Of a DNA stretch of 37,940 bases, positions 23,383-33,703 are shown piece by piece (positions within the stretch are counted from its first letter, which is position 1; each line of letters opens with the position of its first letter). The DNA is from Parachlorella kessleri (lineage: Eukaryota; Chlorophyta; Trebouxiophyceae; Chlorellales; Chlorellaceae). The stretch spans positions 1 to 37,940 of the forward strand of contig BBXU01001741.1 of assembly GCA_001598975.1 (NCBI GenBank), given 5' to 3'. Under the pieces are notes generated by a model, which worked only from the letters and a program-made list of their open reading frames with translations, did not search any database and was not told the DNA's origin. A program made the position numbers and the translations under genes.

Positions 23383-25535
23383 ATGGCAAACGGCTCGGAG
23401 GCACGGCCGGCGCGGACTGTTCTGCTGCCAGTCGATAGCACCGGGGTAAGGTGGAGCACGAGAGGGCTTGCAAACTGGCATGCTGCTCCGCTGTGGGTTT
23501 TGCCTATGGGCCTGTCCCTTTACCCCGTGCCACGCCTCAGACCGCTTCAGTCCTGCTCCCAGCTTCAGTTCACAGGAAGAGCTGCACAGGACCCATGACT
23601 TAGTGCTAGTGGGGCAGCAGGGTTCCCCACCCCCCTCCCTCAAGTCGTCCTCACTGGGTGTGAAAGTGTTGTTGGGGGACTGTGGACCTGCGTAGTAAAT
23701 GTATGGTGATAGAAGGTTGGGGTTGGCTGGGAACTGTGGTACACGGCACAGTTCCACCCTTCTCACCTGGCCCACAGGTATCGTTGATTGACACCTCTAA
23801 GACAGCGGTGTATCCTCCTTGGGGTATGCAGGTGAATGAAAAGCTGGTGAACTGGGCAGTTGAGAACTGCAAGGGTGACGTCGTGCATGTTCTGCACGTG
23901 CTGCCCATCGAGCTAGCGTCTGTAGGGGACAAGATGCCCGGCATTGCCTTCCCCATGATCGACGTGCCCGAGGCCGAGATTGTAAGTTTTTGTTAGTGGA
24001 GCCCCTGCGCGCTTGCAGCCTTACCGGAAAGTTCACTGTGTGTGCAACACCTTGCACCTGCACTTTCTGGTGTAATTATGATTCAAGCTGGGCCCTATGG
24101 AATACCGCCCACCGCTTCACCGCACACAGGGGGGGCACAGCAGATTGGTTGTAGGGGTTGTAGCTTGCCTCTCTCGTGGGGCATTCACAGTAGCATACTC
24201 GGGTGACGCTTCTACGCAAACTGGACTGGCATACCAAGCGGCTGTCCATATGGTGGCTGGCTTGGTGCAGAACCCTGCCTTGATGGCCCTCTTGAAGGAC
24301 AACGTGTTGCGCCACCTGGAGGCAGCAGGCATCGAGTATAAGGTGGGTGGCTGGTGGGGCAGTGGGTAGGGGTGCTGTGCGTGTGGTGGGATTGGGTATA
24401 GGTAGAGGCCAGGATCGGGCGGGTCTTGCACTGGAAACTGGGAGGTCAGTCTTAGTAGAAGCCCGTGCCAGCCTCCTTGCCTTTTGCGAGCACATGCAGT
24501 CCATCTGTGAACTCCTAGCAATTGCGCGGCTGTGGGATATTTTGCATCATGACACCTGGACAGCTTTGAGGGTACCTGCCTGGTATGTTGACTGGGGCAC
24601 TCCCTACACCCTGGCACCTCGAAGTCTTCCACCGCCTGTGTGCCCAGCAGGTGCATGTGGTGAAATTCCTGGCTTCTAAGAATGTTCCACTTGTGTGCCC
24701 AGCAGGTGCATGTGGTGAAATTCCTGGCTTCTAAGAATGTTCCACTTGTGTGCCCAGCAGGTGCATGTGGTGAAGTACCTGACCGACAACAGCTCCATAG
24801 GCGAGGTCGTCTGCAACTTTGCTGCTGAACTCAAGGTGATGGCGGGAGTCCAGCTAGTGGACAGCTTTGGTCTTGCTCTCTCCGTTGCAGGCCGCCGTCA
24901 CGCTGCCCTGCTCGGTTGCGTTCCTCTGGAAAGCCACCCTGGCTCGCCACCTGCCGGGCTCTTGCTCACAGTGAGTAGTCATCTCCTTGGTCTGTGTGAG
25001 CCCACACGCTCCCCTGGCGAAATGCTTCTGCTGCAGGCGAACATCGTGGCCATGTGTCAGCACCAGCGCGGGGCTATCGCCAGCCTCTTCTTGGGCAGTG
25101 CCACCAAGTAAGACCAATCTGTCTATCAGCACCCTTGCTGGATGAGTGTCTATTTGTCTGCCTGTGCTTGTGTGAGTTCGCTGCACACATTCCCCCGCAT
25201 GCAGTCTTGTGGGGTCAGAGGGCCCCTTTGCTGTGAGGAGAGTCATCCTATCCAGTGTGGCTAGGTGATTTGCAGATGCTGACTAGGAGCCCATTAGTGG
25301 ATGGCAGGGACAGACACATTGCCGGCACGGCCGCATTGAGAGGAGAGGAGCCTTTGCAGGTCCCGTTCTGCCAGTAGCAGTGGCGCTGGCATGTCATGTG
25401 CGCTTCCATGGTTACGGGCCCTTGACTAATTGCTGTTCGTTTGTTTTGTGTCTGCTCCTCACGCACAGCCAACCTGCTGCCCTCTGCAGATACTGCCAGG
25501 AGCACTGCACGTCGGAAGTGGTAACAGTGTGTTAG
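23383..25535 (+). CDS. Universal stress protein (UspA-fold)
   Basis: Exons: 23383-23445, 23832-23981, about 24130-24342, 24761-24835, 25037-25107 and 25490-25535 (TAG), giving about 205 residues. The Usp alpha/beta order is clear: strand 1 RTVLLPVDSTG, helix NEKLVNWAVENC, strand VVHVLHVLP, long helix with LLKDNVLRHLEAAGIEYK, strand VHVVKYL, then ANIVAMCQHQRGAIASLFLGSATKYC. The G-2x-G-9x-G(S/T) nucleotide loop is degenerate: both first glycines are replaced (C-Q-H-Q) and only the final GS remains, so ATP binding is doubtful. The left edge of exon 3 is uncertain. The donor after GAGATT is phase 0, but the most natural acceptor (TTCACAG at about 24190) would be phase 1; the phase-0 acceptor used here (CACACAG, ending 24129) adds an odd Gly/Val stretch. 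The region 24899-24970 is open but treated as intron because skipping it restores the family sequence. Confidence 0.7.
24637..24778 (+). repeat. 55-bp tandem repeat covering a splice acceptor
   Basis: The unit begins GTGCATGTGGTGAA at 24651, 24706 and 24761, each preceded by GTGTGCCCAGCAG. Two units are complete and the third runs into the true exon. The spacing is exactly 55 bp each time, and the repeated copies look identical. Every unit carries the same CAG-GTG acceptor. Because 55 is not a multiple of three, only the third acceptor gives the full Usp frame. Confidence 0.95.
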
Positions 25536-27005
25536 AGAGAGGAGCAGAGTGTTGGATGAGGCCCTGTGGACGAGGGGGTCCTGAGCAGGATAAGGCAAAA
25601 CCAAAGAAGACGACAGTGAATGATACAGACGATGGTCTGCCGTCCTCAGCGTGAGGAAGCTACATGACAGAGGGGAAGCAATGCGACAGACTGGTCACGG
25701 CACATACCGTAACGATTGACGGCGCGGCGGGTGGTAGCGTGACTTTGTCAGCTTGACTTGGTGCAGGGGGTTGCCGGCAGTGGGATAGGGCTTTGACACT
25801 TTGACTGTGTCGCCGTCCGCGGCTTTTGAGATGTGAAGGTGACATGGACTATGGGGAGGACTTGTGTAGCCTTGGCCAGTCAGCGTGGCCGAATACGCAA
25901 GTGTCTGAGCCAGTGGTTCTCCCCAGGCCATTTAATTGGAGGGACGCTGGGGACTGAAAGTTCATTTCGCAAGTGGGGCTTAGTGTGTCTGATGCGGGCC
26001 ATGCATGATGTCTGGTTGATAGCCAACTTGCAAGTTTTCTCTCTGGTGAGGTTAGCTTTCTGCGTTACTGTGGGGCCCGAAAGCGTCTGAGTTCCCAAAC
26101 CACTGGAGGCCGGGGTTTTTGAGGGGCACCCTCCTCCTGCTCTGTAGCATTGCTTACGATTTGTTACCCATAGACAAGCGCGTGTGGTGGTTGAGCTATA
26201 TGTGCACGATTGGCTGGGATCAAGGGGATAACATCTCTTCGTTCACCTACTAGGCATTTTGTGATCGGCTGTTGCTTAACACTATGTTATACTTACTCCA
26301 GACCATACCCTACCTGGGGAGAGACCTACTGGCTTAGGCAAGGCCCAGGAGCAAAGTTCCATCCAGCCCCTGGTGATCCTAGCTCAGGTGGCCCGCAGGG
26401 TTGCACTGCCTGCCGCCATCAACAAATGTTCTCACTGCATCCCACCCATGTCAGTACACTTCCCCCTAAGGCCTGCCTCTGTTTGCACCCGCCACCGGTA
26501 AAAAATCTTCTCACTTGGCCACGATCCAGAACATACCTGCATCCAGCCCTCTCAGCACAGCACACCCCTATCTACATTCTGTCCACGCTACCTGCCGCTA
26601 CCAACAACCCCCCACCATCGTGGGTTGGGTTCAACAAGGGATGGGGTCTGAACTAGTCAGGAGATAAGTGCCCGGGTCGGACAAGCCCCACCTTGGGAAA
26701 ATATCGTACAAATACAAAATATCGTACAAATCTGTTTGGAGGCTCTGCAACCAACCGCAACACGGCTGCAACTCTGTCATGCCGAAAAGGTCAACACACT
26801 TGTTTCCACTGCTGTGTTGAGCCCTGCAAGCTCAGCAACTCACACTAGCATACTAACAACTAGATTGGGGCATTCACAGGGTGATGCCCCACATCCAGAC
26901 CTGCCAGCTCACAGCTACCTACTCTCTCCTTGCATGACCTCCCGCCCTCAAAAAATGCAAGGCATGTGGAGACCCTTCCCAAGGTTCGCGGCACCCTGCA
27001 TCTCC
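25536..27005. other. Convergent intergenic region
   Basis: This lies between the 3' ends of the stress-protein gene (plus) and the BASS gene (minus). Several medium open frames exist (for example 26210-26656 plus) but they have no domain, no exon partners and Pro/Cys-rich filler composition. The only clear feature is an 18-bp tandem repeat at 26698-26731. Confidence 0.55.
26698..26731. repeat. AT-rich 18-bp tandem duplication
   Basis: AAAATATCGTACAAAT occurs at 26698 and again at 26716, separated by AC. It is AT-rich compared with its surroundings. Confidence 0.85.
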
Positions 27006-30000
27006 CTAGGCCGTGCTGGTGTCCTTGATGGGTATGAGGCGCCATACCACCGCCAGCGCAGCCCCCATCCACACCATGAACACAATGGACACCTGCAAGC
27101 GCCAGAGCAGTCAGCATCCCTCAGTCTTGCCTAAGATGAAGTCCTGGCCTACATTATGGCTGAGACCCAAAGCATACCTTGCATGCCACCATGTGCGAGC
27201 CGGCATGGCACCCTTACAGACCGCAGAACCTGCCACCTTGACCAAGTTTATGCGCTCTCACTTGCCCACGATTTTCTATTGCCAATACAAAACGCCCCAG
27301 CAGGTGACCCATGAACGCAACTCGCCCACAGTGGCAGATATTCGCTAGCACCGCTCAAGCGCGACAGTCCACACATGCTGTTGCACCAGCAGACAAACAA
27401 TTTCTCCCAGCCCCCTCCCTTGACAAGGTGGTGTGAAAGGCACAGCCCCAGAACAACCCAATCGGAACACGAACTTCCAAAGCTACCTACCGCGCTGGGG
27501 ACCGCCACCAGCACGTCCTTGAAGTGGTGCGTGGACAGCGCAAAGCCCATGGCCGCTGACTGCATGCCCGTCTCTATGGAGACTGTGCGCGACACCCGCT
27601 CGCTAAAGTTCAGCAGGCGCGGCAGGACATAGCCCAGCAGGTAACCAAAGCCGTGGAGCAGGGCCACTGGCAGGCAAGCGGCAAGGCCATTGCTCCTACA
27701 GAGGGGCAGGCGTGGCAGCAACAGTTGCGGTGGGTGTACAGAGGTAATGTTGGGGAGTGTGGGGGAGGTGAAGAAGATGGTGCAAAGGTGAGGCTCAGCT
27801 TCAAAGGGATGTGTTGCTGGCCTGCAAATCGTCTTGCTGCTTGATAAAAGAGGAGCGAAGGAGCTTGCAGACTTAGCGCTTTACAACAGCCGCATTAGGC
27901 ACTCTAGGCACTTGAGCACTGAGCATTTGCATGGGTGTTTGACTCTCGAGGGTCGAGCGTGAGCGGGACTCCTGAACGCACTCACTTGAGGACGTCCACC
28001 ACAGTCGCCACAGGCACAGCGCACAGCACCACCGTCAGCGCGAGCGCCACGAGCGGCAGGGCTGGCCGTATCCGGTCGATCTGCTTGTGGAAAGCCTCGT
28101 TGAGGACCACACCCAGCAGCGTGGGGATCAGCACCAGATTCACGGTGGACTTGGCCAGATCCTGCAATGTGAGGACGGACATAACAAGGCTCCCTGGAAC
28201 CACCTGTTATGGGTTGCTTTCTAATTGATTACAGATCACACGGGGAGCACATGCCTCACTCCCAAGTGCGGCGCAGCTCCTGGAGCCTGCCATCTCACCT
28301 TCTCTGCCACCTGACTTTGCAAAGGTAGCGCCAGGACAGGCAGGGCTATGCACCTGTCAAAGGGCGGCCCGTCAGCATACAGCAGTGGTGCTGGGACCCA
28401 GCCCCGGGCCTTGCCTTAAAGCGGAAGCAGAAGAAAAGGCCTGGTGCACCAGACTCCCGGCAGGTCTTGCTGAGAGCCATGACATCCCATGCAGGGCCAG
28501 CCAGGCCAGCTGACACCCAGGCAGTCCAAGCTTGGCTTACCAGGGCGTTGATGGGGATGATGGCCCCTGCCAGGATGCTGGTCAGGGTGGGCGTCATGAT
28601 GGAGGCCGCCAAGGTGGAGGCTGTGGTCATCAGCACCGACAGGGCCACATCACCATGTGCCACATACGTGGCAACGTTGGAGGCCTGCAGTGGGAGAGGT
28701 GTGCCGTCAATGCATCAGGAAGCCTAGGCAAGCATTTCGGTCATTAGCTGTCAAATGTGTGTGAGAAACGCGCTGGGAAGTGAAACAAATAAAGCCATCC
28801 CTGCCAAATCGTACAGTAACCCATGCCTATAATCAGGCCTGTTAGTGCCTCTGGAAGATCTGGCAGAAGCATGCCACCCATTTGTCCACGCTTTGCTCAA
28901 CACCCGCCAGCATCTCATAGCAAGAACACTGTCATGGAGCCCCACTCACTTGTCCTCCCGGGCAGCAGCCCAGCAGTATGAGCCCCACACTGAAAGCCGG
29001 GCTGAGGTGGAGCACCCGCGAGATGCCCACCGCCAGCAGCGGCAGTACGCTGTACTGACACAGGAAGCCCAGCAGAATAGGCACAGGGTTGGCCGCGCAC
29101 TGCAGGAGGCAGCCATCCAACATCAAGATTGAGACAACGCTGCGTGATAGACAGCAGAGGAAATAGACCAGTGACCATGCGGACCAGCAGCGCAGTGGCT
29201 TGGACAGCACGCCACAACACTGCTTTGTTGCCCTCGACAGTAGTAGTGCTGGTGTGTAATCTCTGCCCTGCCATCTTCTGGTAAGACTTCATACCAGTCC
29301 CTACACCCCAGCAATGCCTGCACACCCCTGTGAGGGCAGCCTGCTGACACTCACAGCAACAGCCCAGCTAGCTAAACTGCAAGCCTTCCTACCCCACCTT
29401 TCGAAAATCCTCTGTGGATAGACTGAGGCCCATGGCAAGCATGAGCAGCTGCACCCCTTGCTCAAATTTGGGGCCGGAAATCCAGTTGAGCGTGGAGGGA
29501 TAGAAGAATGCGGTAGCACCAGATATGAGCGCCTGCGTGCACATGCCGGCAGGCAGAGTAGTGAGGGCAAGCCCAGCCACGAGCAGTGCAGGACATACGT
29601 AGGGCTCAAAAACGACTAAGAGGTACACTTCCCAAGTAGTGTTAGTACCCTCCCAAGCCTTGAGGCTCACCCAGACGGGGAAGAGCATGGTCAGGACATC
29701 TGCCAGCCTCTCCAGCCTGCCTTGGGCTGGTGAGGGAGGGATGGCAGGGCTGCCAGACGCGGCTGCCTGGCATATAGGTGGTCCCCTATTCACTCTGCAG
29801 AAGCAAGCCTGCGAGGGTTAGGTCATCTGCACAAGGGCACGGAGTGCCAGGCCTGGTGGACAGCGAGCAAGTGTGGCTCCCTACCGGGAAGGCGCATGTC
29901 GTGGTTGCTGTTGTTTCCAGTGGTTGCATGTTTGCCTTGGTACACAGCCACGAACGAATGGCTTGCACGAAGTCCGATACAGCCTACAAGGAATAGCCTG

Positions 30001-30036
30001 CGGTGCCAAATTGAACAGCACCTGACTCGTCAACAT
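27006..30036 (-). CDS. BASS: Plastid BASS-family (bile acid:sodium symporter-like) transporter
   Basis: Eight exons: 30036-29885, 29794-29671, 29532-29398, 29099-28950, 28684-28541, 28161-27986, 27695-27491, 27092-27006 (TAG). All phases fit and the CDS is 1173 nt, 390 residues. Residues 1 to about 60 have Arg, Ser, Gln and Pro but almost no acidic residues, as expected of a chloroplast transit peptide. The membrane core follows the plant BASS1/BASS2 pattern: [43 protein letters not shown] spliced to [54 protein letters not shown] and VAVPSAV. The GCCPGG loop and the Glu and Gln of IETGMQ match the sodium-site motifs of bacterial homologues. BASS2 imports pyruvate with sodium into plastids and BASS1 has other substrates; the sequence alone does not settle which this is. 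Intron 1 is only 90 bp. The gene diverges from the fasciclin gene, with 648 bp between start codons. Confidence 0.88.
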
Positions 30037-30684
30037 ATTGGCAGTCCACTTCAGGAGAGGTATGTGGCAGTGGGCGCGTAATGGACAGCAGGTGCGGTAA
30101 AGAACCGTTTAAGAAGACCGTGTGTGATCGATCACGCATGACTCCTCCATGAGTCAGCCCGCGGCCTCAGGCTTTCCCCCTCTTTTCTTTCTCTGAAACT
30201 ACAACCCCACCTGTAGAATCCCTTTGTTAAGTCGAGGCTGGAAAGACATGGTCCACCTACGTGCAGTGCGACACTCGGAGGGCCAACAGGGCCAACAGAG
30301 CTTTCCAGGGTCAGTGAGTAACCGGTCCTTACGGTGACGAGCCTCAATAATCAAAGAACCCCATCCAATTAAGCTGACTTTTGGATCATAGCGCTGGATG
30401 CATGCATGGGAGCCTCGTTTGGTAGCGCGCAAGCGCGTCCATGGAACTTGCGCCTCACTATTTCTGAGCAGTTGCCCTCCGAACTGCCACATCTCAGATT
30501 TATTGCACAAGCCAGTGCACTGTGCAACCAATGTGAGCCACACTACGGAACCGGCGGGTGTCATGGGCGGGTAACCTGCTGCACTGGAAGCTGCTGGAGA
30601 AACTATGCCTTGGACACCCTATAAAGAACGACATGGATAAGGGTGGCCTAGCATGTTGTCTCCACCATCGCCATTGACTGCAAC
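30037..30684. promoter_or_regulatory. Shared divergent promoter region of BASS and fasciclin genes
   Basis: 648 bp lie between the two start codons. A TATAAA at 30620-30625, 60 bp before the fasciclin ATG, is a good TATA-box candidate. Open frames on the minus strand (30564-30199, 30347-30132) were tested as alternative first exons of the transporter and fit less well than 30036-29885. Confidence 0.45.
30620..30625 (+). promoter_or_regulatory. TATA box candidate for the fasciclin gene
   Basis: TATAAA in the context CACCCTATAAAGAACG, 60 bp upstream of the ATG at 30685. The position fits a short 5' UTR. Confidence 0.45.
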
Positions 30685-32274
30685 ATGCACAAGCAGCCGA
30701 ACATGAAACCCATGCTGCTAACGGTGGGACTACTGCTTCTGTACTGCGTGCAAGCAGCCCCCCCTCCCCCACCACCTGCAGCCCCCGCTGGCCCATCTAC
30801 GGCATGCAAGACGCCCTTCCAGGCAAGGAAATGCAATGGCCAAGGCTATCAGGTGCTGAACGTGCTCTCACCCGGGCTGGCAGTCCCACATGATAGAGCA
30901 GCTTCATGAAACCCTGTCAGGCACAGCCGTGGGGGCCCTCCAGCAGCCAGCAGCTGCTGAGAGAGTGCAACAGCAAGCACCTGCGCATGCTGCAGGTGCT
31001 CCAGGCGGATCCTGACATGTCTACCCTGGTTAACCTCATCAACGCCACCAACACTCAGATTGATTTCAACAGCGCTAGTGCCAACCTGACCATCTTTGCT
31101 CCCAATGATGAGTAAGTTGGCTTGTATCCCAGGGGCCCTCTTCAAGGGTTGGCCGCCTTACGGTGATCTGGTGCATCGCACATCAGCCAACCAGATGCTA
31201 GTCTCCAGTGCCGCATGCCATGCGTGAGACTACGACACAAGCCGGCTGACAGCACAGTGCGCCCCTCTACCCTTTTCAGAGCCTGGGTAGCGTTGCTGAA
31301 GGACTGGAAGTCAAACCAGCGGGAGCTGCTGGCCAACAAGTCTGTGACCCAGGCCATTCTGATGTACCATGTCATCAACAGCTCGGCCATCCACGCTCGA
31401 GACCTCACCAAGGGACAAGACTTCAATACATCCCAGGTGAGCGCGCTGCACCGGTGCACACTCTCATGCAAAGGCACACGAATCAGGCCCGTGGGCTCGC
31501 TTACCCGCTCCAGGCCTTCCATGCAACATGGCCGCACTTGACGAAGTTTCAGGTGTTGGCCAGCAAGAGCCAACCTGTCATGATGCCTACATCTCTCACT
31601 AGGCACTGATGTTGACTTGCAGAGCCAGCCTGTCAGGGTGACCACAAATGAGATCAAGGCGAATGATCCCAAGTACGCTGCCTGCAACGGGCTGAAGGTG
31701 AGCTGGGCATCTGAGGAGCCTGGATCATACGTGGTGGCGGCTCACAAGCACCTCGATGCTCTGTTGGGGCTCTGGCTTCCTCCTCAGTGTCCTGAAGGCT
31801 CTCCCTGTGCTATAGCACTGATGCCAGCAGTTGATGGGCACACGGCCTCTAAAATCATGGTCCTGGCAATAGCCGTCGCATGCAGGTGGCGCTGGGCAGC
31901 TTCCAGAAGACTGAAAGCGAGATCGTGCATTGCGATATACCATCATGCCAGGCAAGGGGTGCAGAGCGCCAGTCTTTGCTCAGCTGCATGTGGCCCCTGC
32001 AAGCAGCTCGCAGCAGGACCGCTTCCAAACACTACGTGACATGCGGCATGCGGCATGGGTATGAAAGTGTGCACCTGCTACTGCGTCTTGAGGCGCCACA
32101 TTGCGGCCTGTGGGGTGAATTCACTTCTTCGAAGTAGCAAATCCCCTAGTCTGAGAGGTCGAGCTCACCTTGCTGCAGGCCCTAGTTCACATCATAAACT
32201 ATCCACTGGTGCCGAACGACCCTGCCATCAAGGAGGCCTTCAAAGATGCCAAGCTGAGCAGCAAGTTGCCCTAG
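30685..32274 (+). CDS. Secreted single-domain fasciclin (FAS1) protein
   Basis: Exons: 30685-30852, 30954-31111 (or 30996-31111), 31280-31436, 31623-31697, 31886-31951, 32179-32274 (TAG at 32272); 239 residues, or 225 with the shorter exon 2. Residues about 8-25 form a hydrophobic signal peptide (MLLTVGLLLLYCVQA), followed by a Pro/Ala stretch. One FAS1 domain follows: VLQADPDMSTLVNLINA, NLTIFAPNDEAWVALL (the H1 box FAPND), ILMYHVINSS (the YH box), then VALGSFQKTESEIVHCDIPSCQ and ALVHIINYPLVP (the H2 region). FAS1 proteins work in adhesion at the cell surface or matrix. There is no hydrophobic C-terminus, so no GPI anchor signal is evident. Intron 5 starts with GC (CAG-GCAAGG) instead of GT and ends CTGCAG, a GC-AG intron. 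The two exon 2 starts are both in frame, so the choice between them is open. Confidence 0.8.
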
Positions 32275-32354
32275 ACTTCATGAGGCATCTCCTTTGGAAG
32301 GGTCCTATGCCTTGGTCATGGCTGTATGAGCGACAGGGCGCAGAGCTGTGCAGG

Positions 32355-32386
32355 CATGCCTAGGCATGGCTGCGTAGGCATGCCTA
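32355..32386. repeat. Paired GCATGC/CCTAGG palindromes
   Basis: CATGCCTAGGCATG (32355-32368) and TAGGCATGCCTA (32375-32386) are both perfect palindromes made of the same two half-sites. They could form a small hairpin about 80-110 bp after the fasciclin stop codon. Confidence 0.7.
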
Positions 32387-32990
32387 GGTTACATCAGGTG
32401 CTGCGTACAGTCTCATTGCAGCTGAGTTCATGGTCGGAAATGGTAGAATGCAGCCCAGAAGGCCAGCATGCATGTTACACACCATGAGCTAAGCTATGGG
32501 TAGGCTTGTGCAACGATTGTCCAGCCCAACCATGCCGAAACAACATAGGAAGCTGCAACTCCCAGATAGAAATACTGAGGGGCCGTGTTGCTTGGGTGTT
32601 GTATAGAGACAATCAGTAGCTGCCGGGTTCACTGCAATTTCTACCCTAGTCACACCCCATTTGCAATCTGGCGGTTTGCAAGGTGCAGAAAAGGTTGCAA
32701 AGAAGGCACCGGAGCTCGTATCGAGAGCAGTCTGGTAACAAGGACCGCGGTTGATGCTTGCGTCAGCCATGAGCCAGCGTGCGGCCCTTTGGTAGCATTC
32801 CTAGCTGCCAGCAGCGAGAAGCGCTACCCAGCTCAGACTTCCCTCCCCGGCCTCGAGGCCTCTAAGCAAGTCTCCTAGGTTCAGGCCTCACGCCGCCCCT
32901 AACAGCCACGCCAACCCAGCCGGTGATTACCCAGGGAAGCCCACACCATGCACCTATAACGCCGGCGCGCTCGTTGCCTTCTGACAGCCC

Positions 32991-32995
32991 ATATG
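32991..32995. repeat. Target-site duplication of DNA transposon, left
   Basis: ATATG immediately before CACTATG; it matches ATATG at 37933-37937 immediately after the right terminus. Confidence 0.75.
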
Positions 32996-33033
32996 CACTA
33001 TGAACGGCCGCCTAACAAATTACCCGTTTAGGG
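32996..33033 (+). repeat. Left terminal inverted repeat
   Basis: Heptamer CACTATG, 12 bp AACGGCCGCCTA, then ACAAATTAC and CCGTTTAGGG. It pairs with 37932-37895 on the minus strand. Confidence 0.85.
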
Positions 33034-33232
33034 GACTTAGGATTTTCGAGCAAAATGCTGCACGGCCACCATGGTAAACTACCCGATTTTTCCTCATAAG
33101 CCCCACATCTAACTTTACAGATGCCTTTGGCACATATAAATTGTAGAAATTGTAGATTCTGCCTGCTTTTTGACGCAGCTGGCACCCGCCACACTGCTGT
33201 CTGACCCCTTCTTGTCACTTGCATTTCCATCT

Positions 33233-33237
33233 TAAAT
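33233..33237. repeat. Target-site duplication of LTR element, left
   Basis: TAAAT directly before the 5' LTR, equal to 37353-37357. Confidence 0.9.
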
Positions 33238-33420
33238 TGTAGAAGGAGATTCCATCAAATCCCCGATTCGTGCTTTCTTGTAGATTTTCCCTGTCTGTAT
33301 GGTACTTAGTGTGTTGTCCATACTGTATCGAGGTCTGGAGGAGTGTATCTTGGCAGCAGTATCGAGGTGTAACAGGTCTCTGATCACGAAGTCGAGTCAG
33401 TGATTACCAGAGCTCCTACA
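33238..33420 (+). repeat. 5' LTR
   Basis: 183 bp, TGTAGAAGG to AGCTCCTACA. It differs from the 3' LTR only at 33379-33380 (TC versus GT). The repeat end TGTAGAA also occurs just after a TAAAT in the host element at 33137-33148. Confidence 0.95.
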
Positions 33421-33423
33421 TTT

Positions 33424-33439
33424 TGGTGTCGACAGCAGG
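33424..33439 (+). other. Candidate primer-binding site
   Basis: TGGTGTCGACAGCAGG lies three bases after the 5' LTR and begins TGG, which would pair with the CCA end of a tRNA. The tRNA was not identified. The site ends directly at the gag ATG. Confidence 0.5.
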
Positions 33440-33703
33440 ATGGAGGAAGCTCCCAAGCGCTGTGCATGGTGTAAGGGGCCACACCACTTTATGACTTGTG
33501 GCCGCCTGCCTGAGAACGCAAGGAAGGCAGTGGATAAGGACCCTGGGTTTAAGGGTTGCTTTTACTGCCTCTCCACTGAGCATGTTGTGGAGGACTGCGA
33601 TACCCGTGCACCGAATGATGTGACGGACCTGAAAGCGCTGCTGAAAGGAGTGGCACTCTCAGGCACTCTCAGGGACCTCCGAGTGTGCTGTTGTCTGAGC
33701 TAG
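33440..33703 (+). pseudogene. Gag remnant: nucleocapsid zinc knuckles only
   Basis: 87 codons starting 20 bp after the 5' LTR. Two Cys/His clusters are seen: CAWCKGPHHFMTC, an irregular knuckle, and CFYCLSTEHVVEDC, a standard CX2CX4HX4C knuckle. Knuckles bind the element RNA. A normal gag would have several hundred residues of matrix and capsid before them; here none is present, so an internal deletion from the leader to the nucleocapsid is likely. The frame then ends and pol continues in another frame, with an overlap of about 19 bp and a small repeat (GGCACTCTCA twice at about 33653-33672). Confidence 0.75.

Larger units (their letters stand above)
32275..32995. other. Spacer between fasciclin gene and transposon block
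   Basis: No exon or domain is visible. It contains the overlapping palindromes at 32355-32386, close to the end of the fasciclin 3' UTR. Confidence 0.5.

Noticed and set aside
24899..24975. An extra stress-protein exon between 24899 and 24970
   Set aside because: It is open and has an acceptor, but joining 24835 to 25037 gives a continuous Usp sequence, while including it breaks the fold and leaves the wrong phase.
26210..26656. Plus-strand open frame of 148 codons
   Set aside because: Pro/Cys/His-rich filler without domain or conserved partner; it is in the convergent 3' region of two genes.
30132..30564. First exon of the BASS gene at 30564-30199 or 30347-30132
   Set aside because: Neither has both an ATG and the phase-2 donor required. 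The exon 30036-29885 has both, and encodes a convincing transit peptide.
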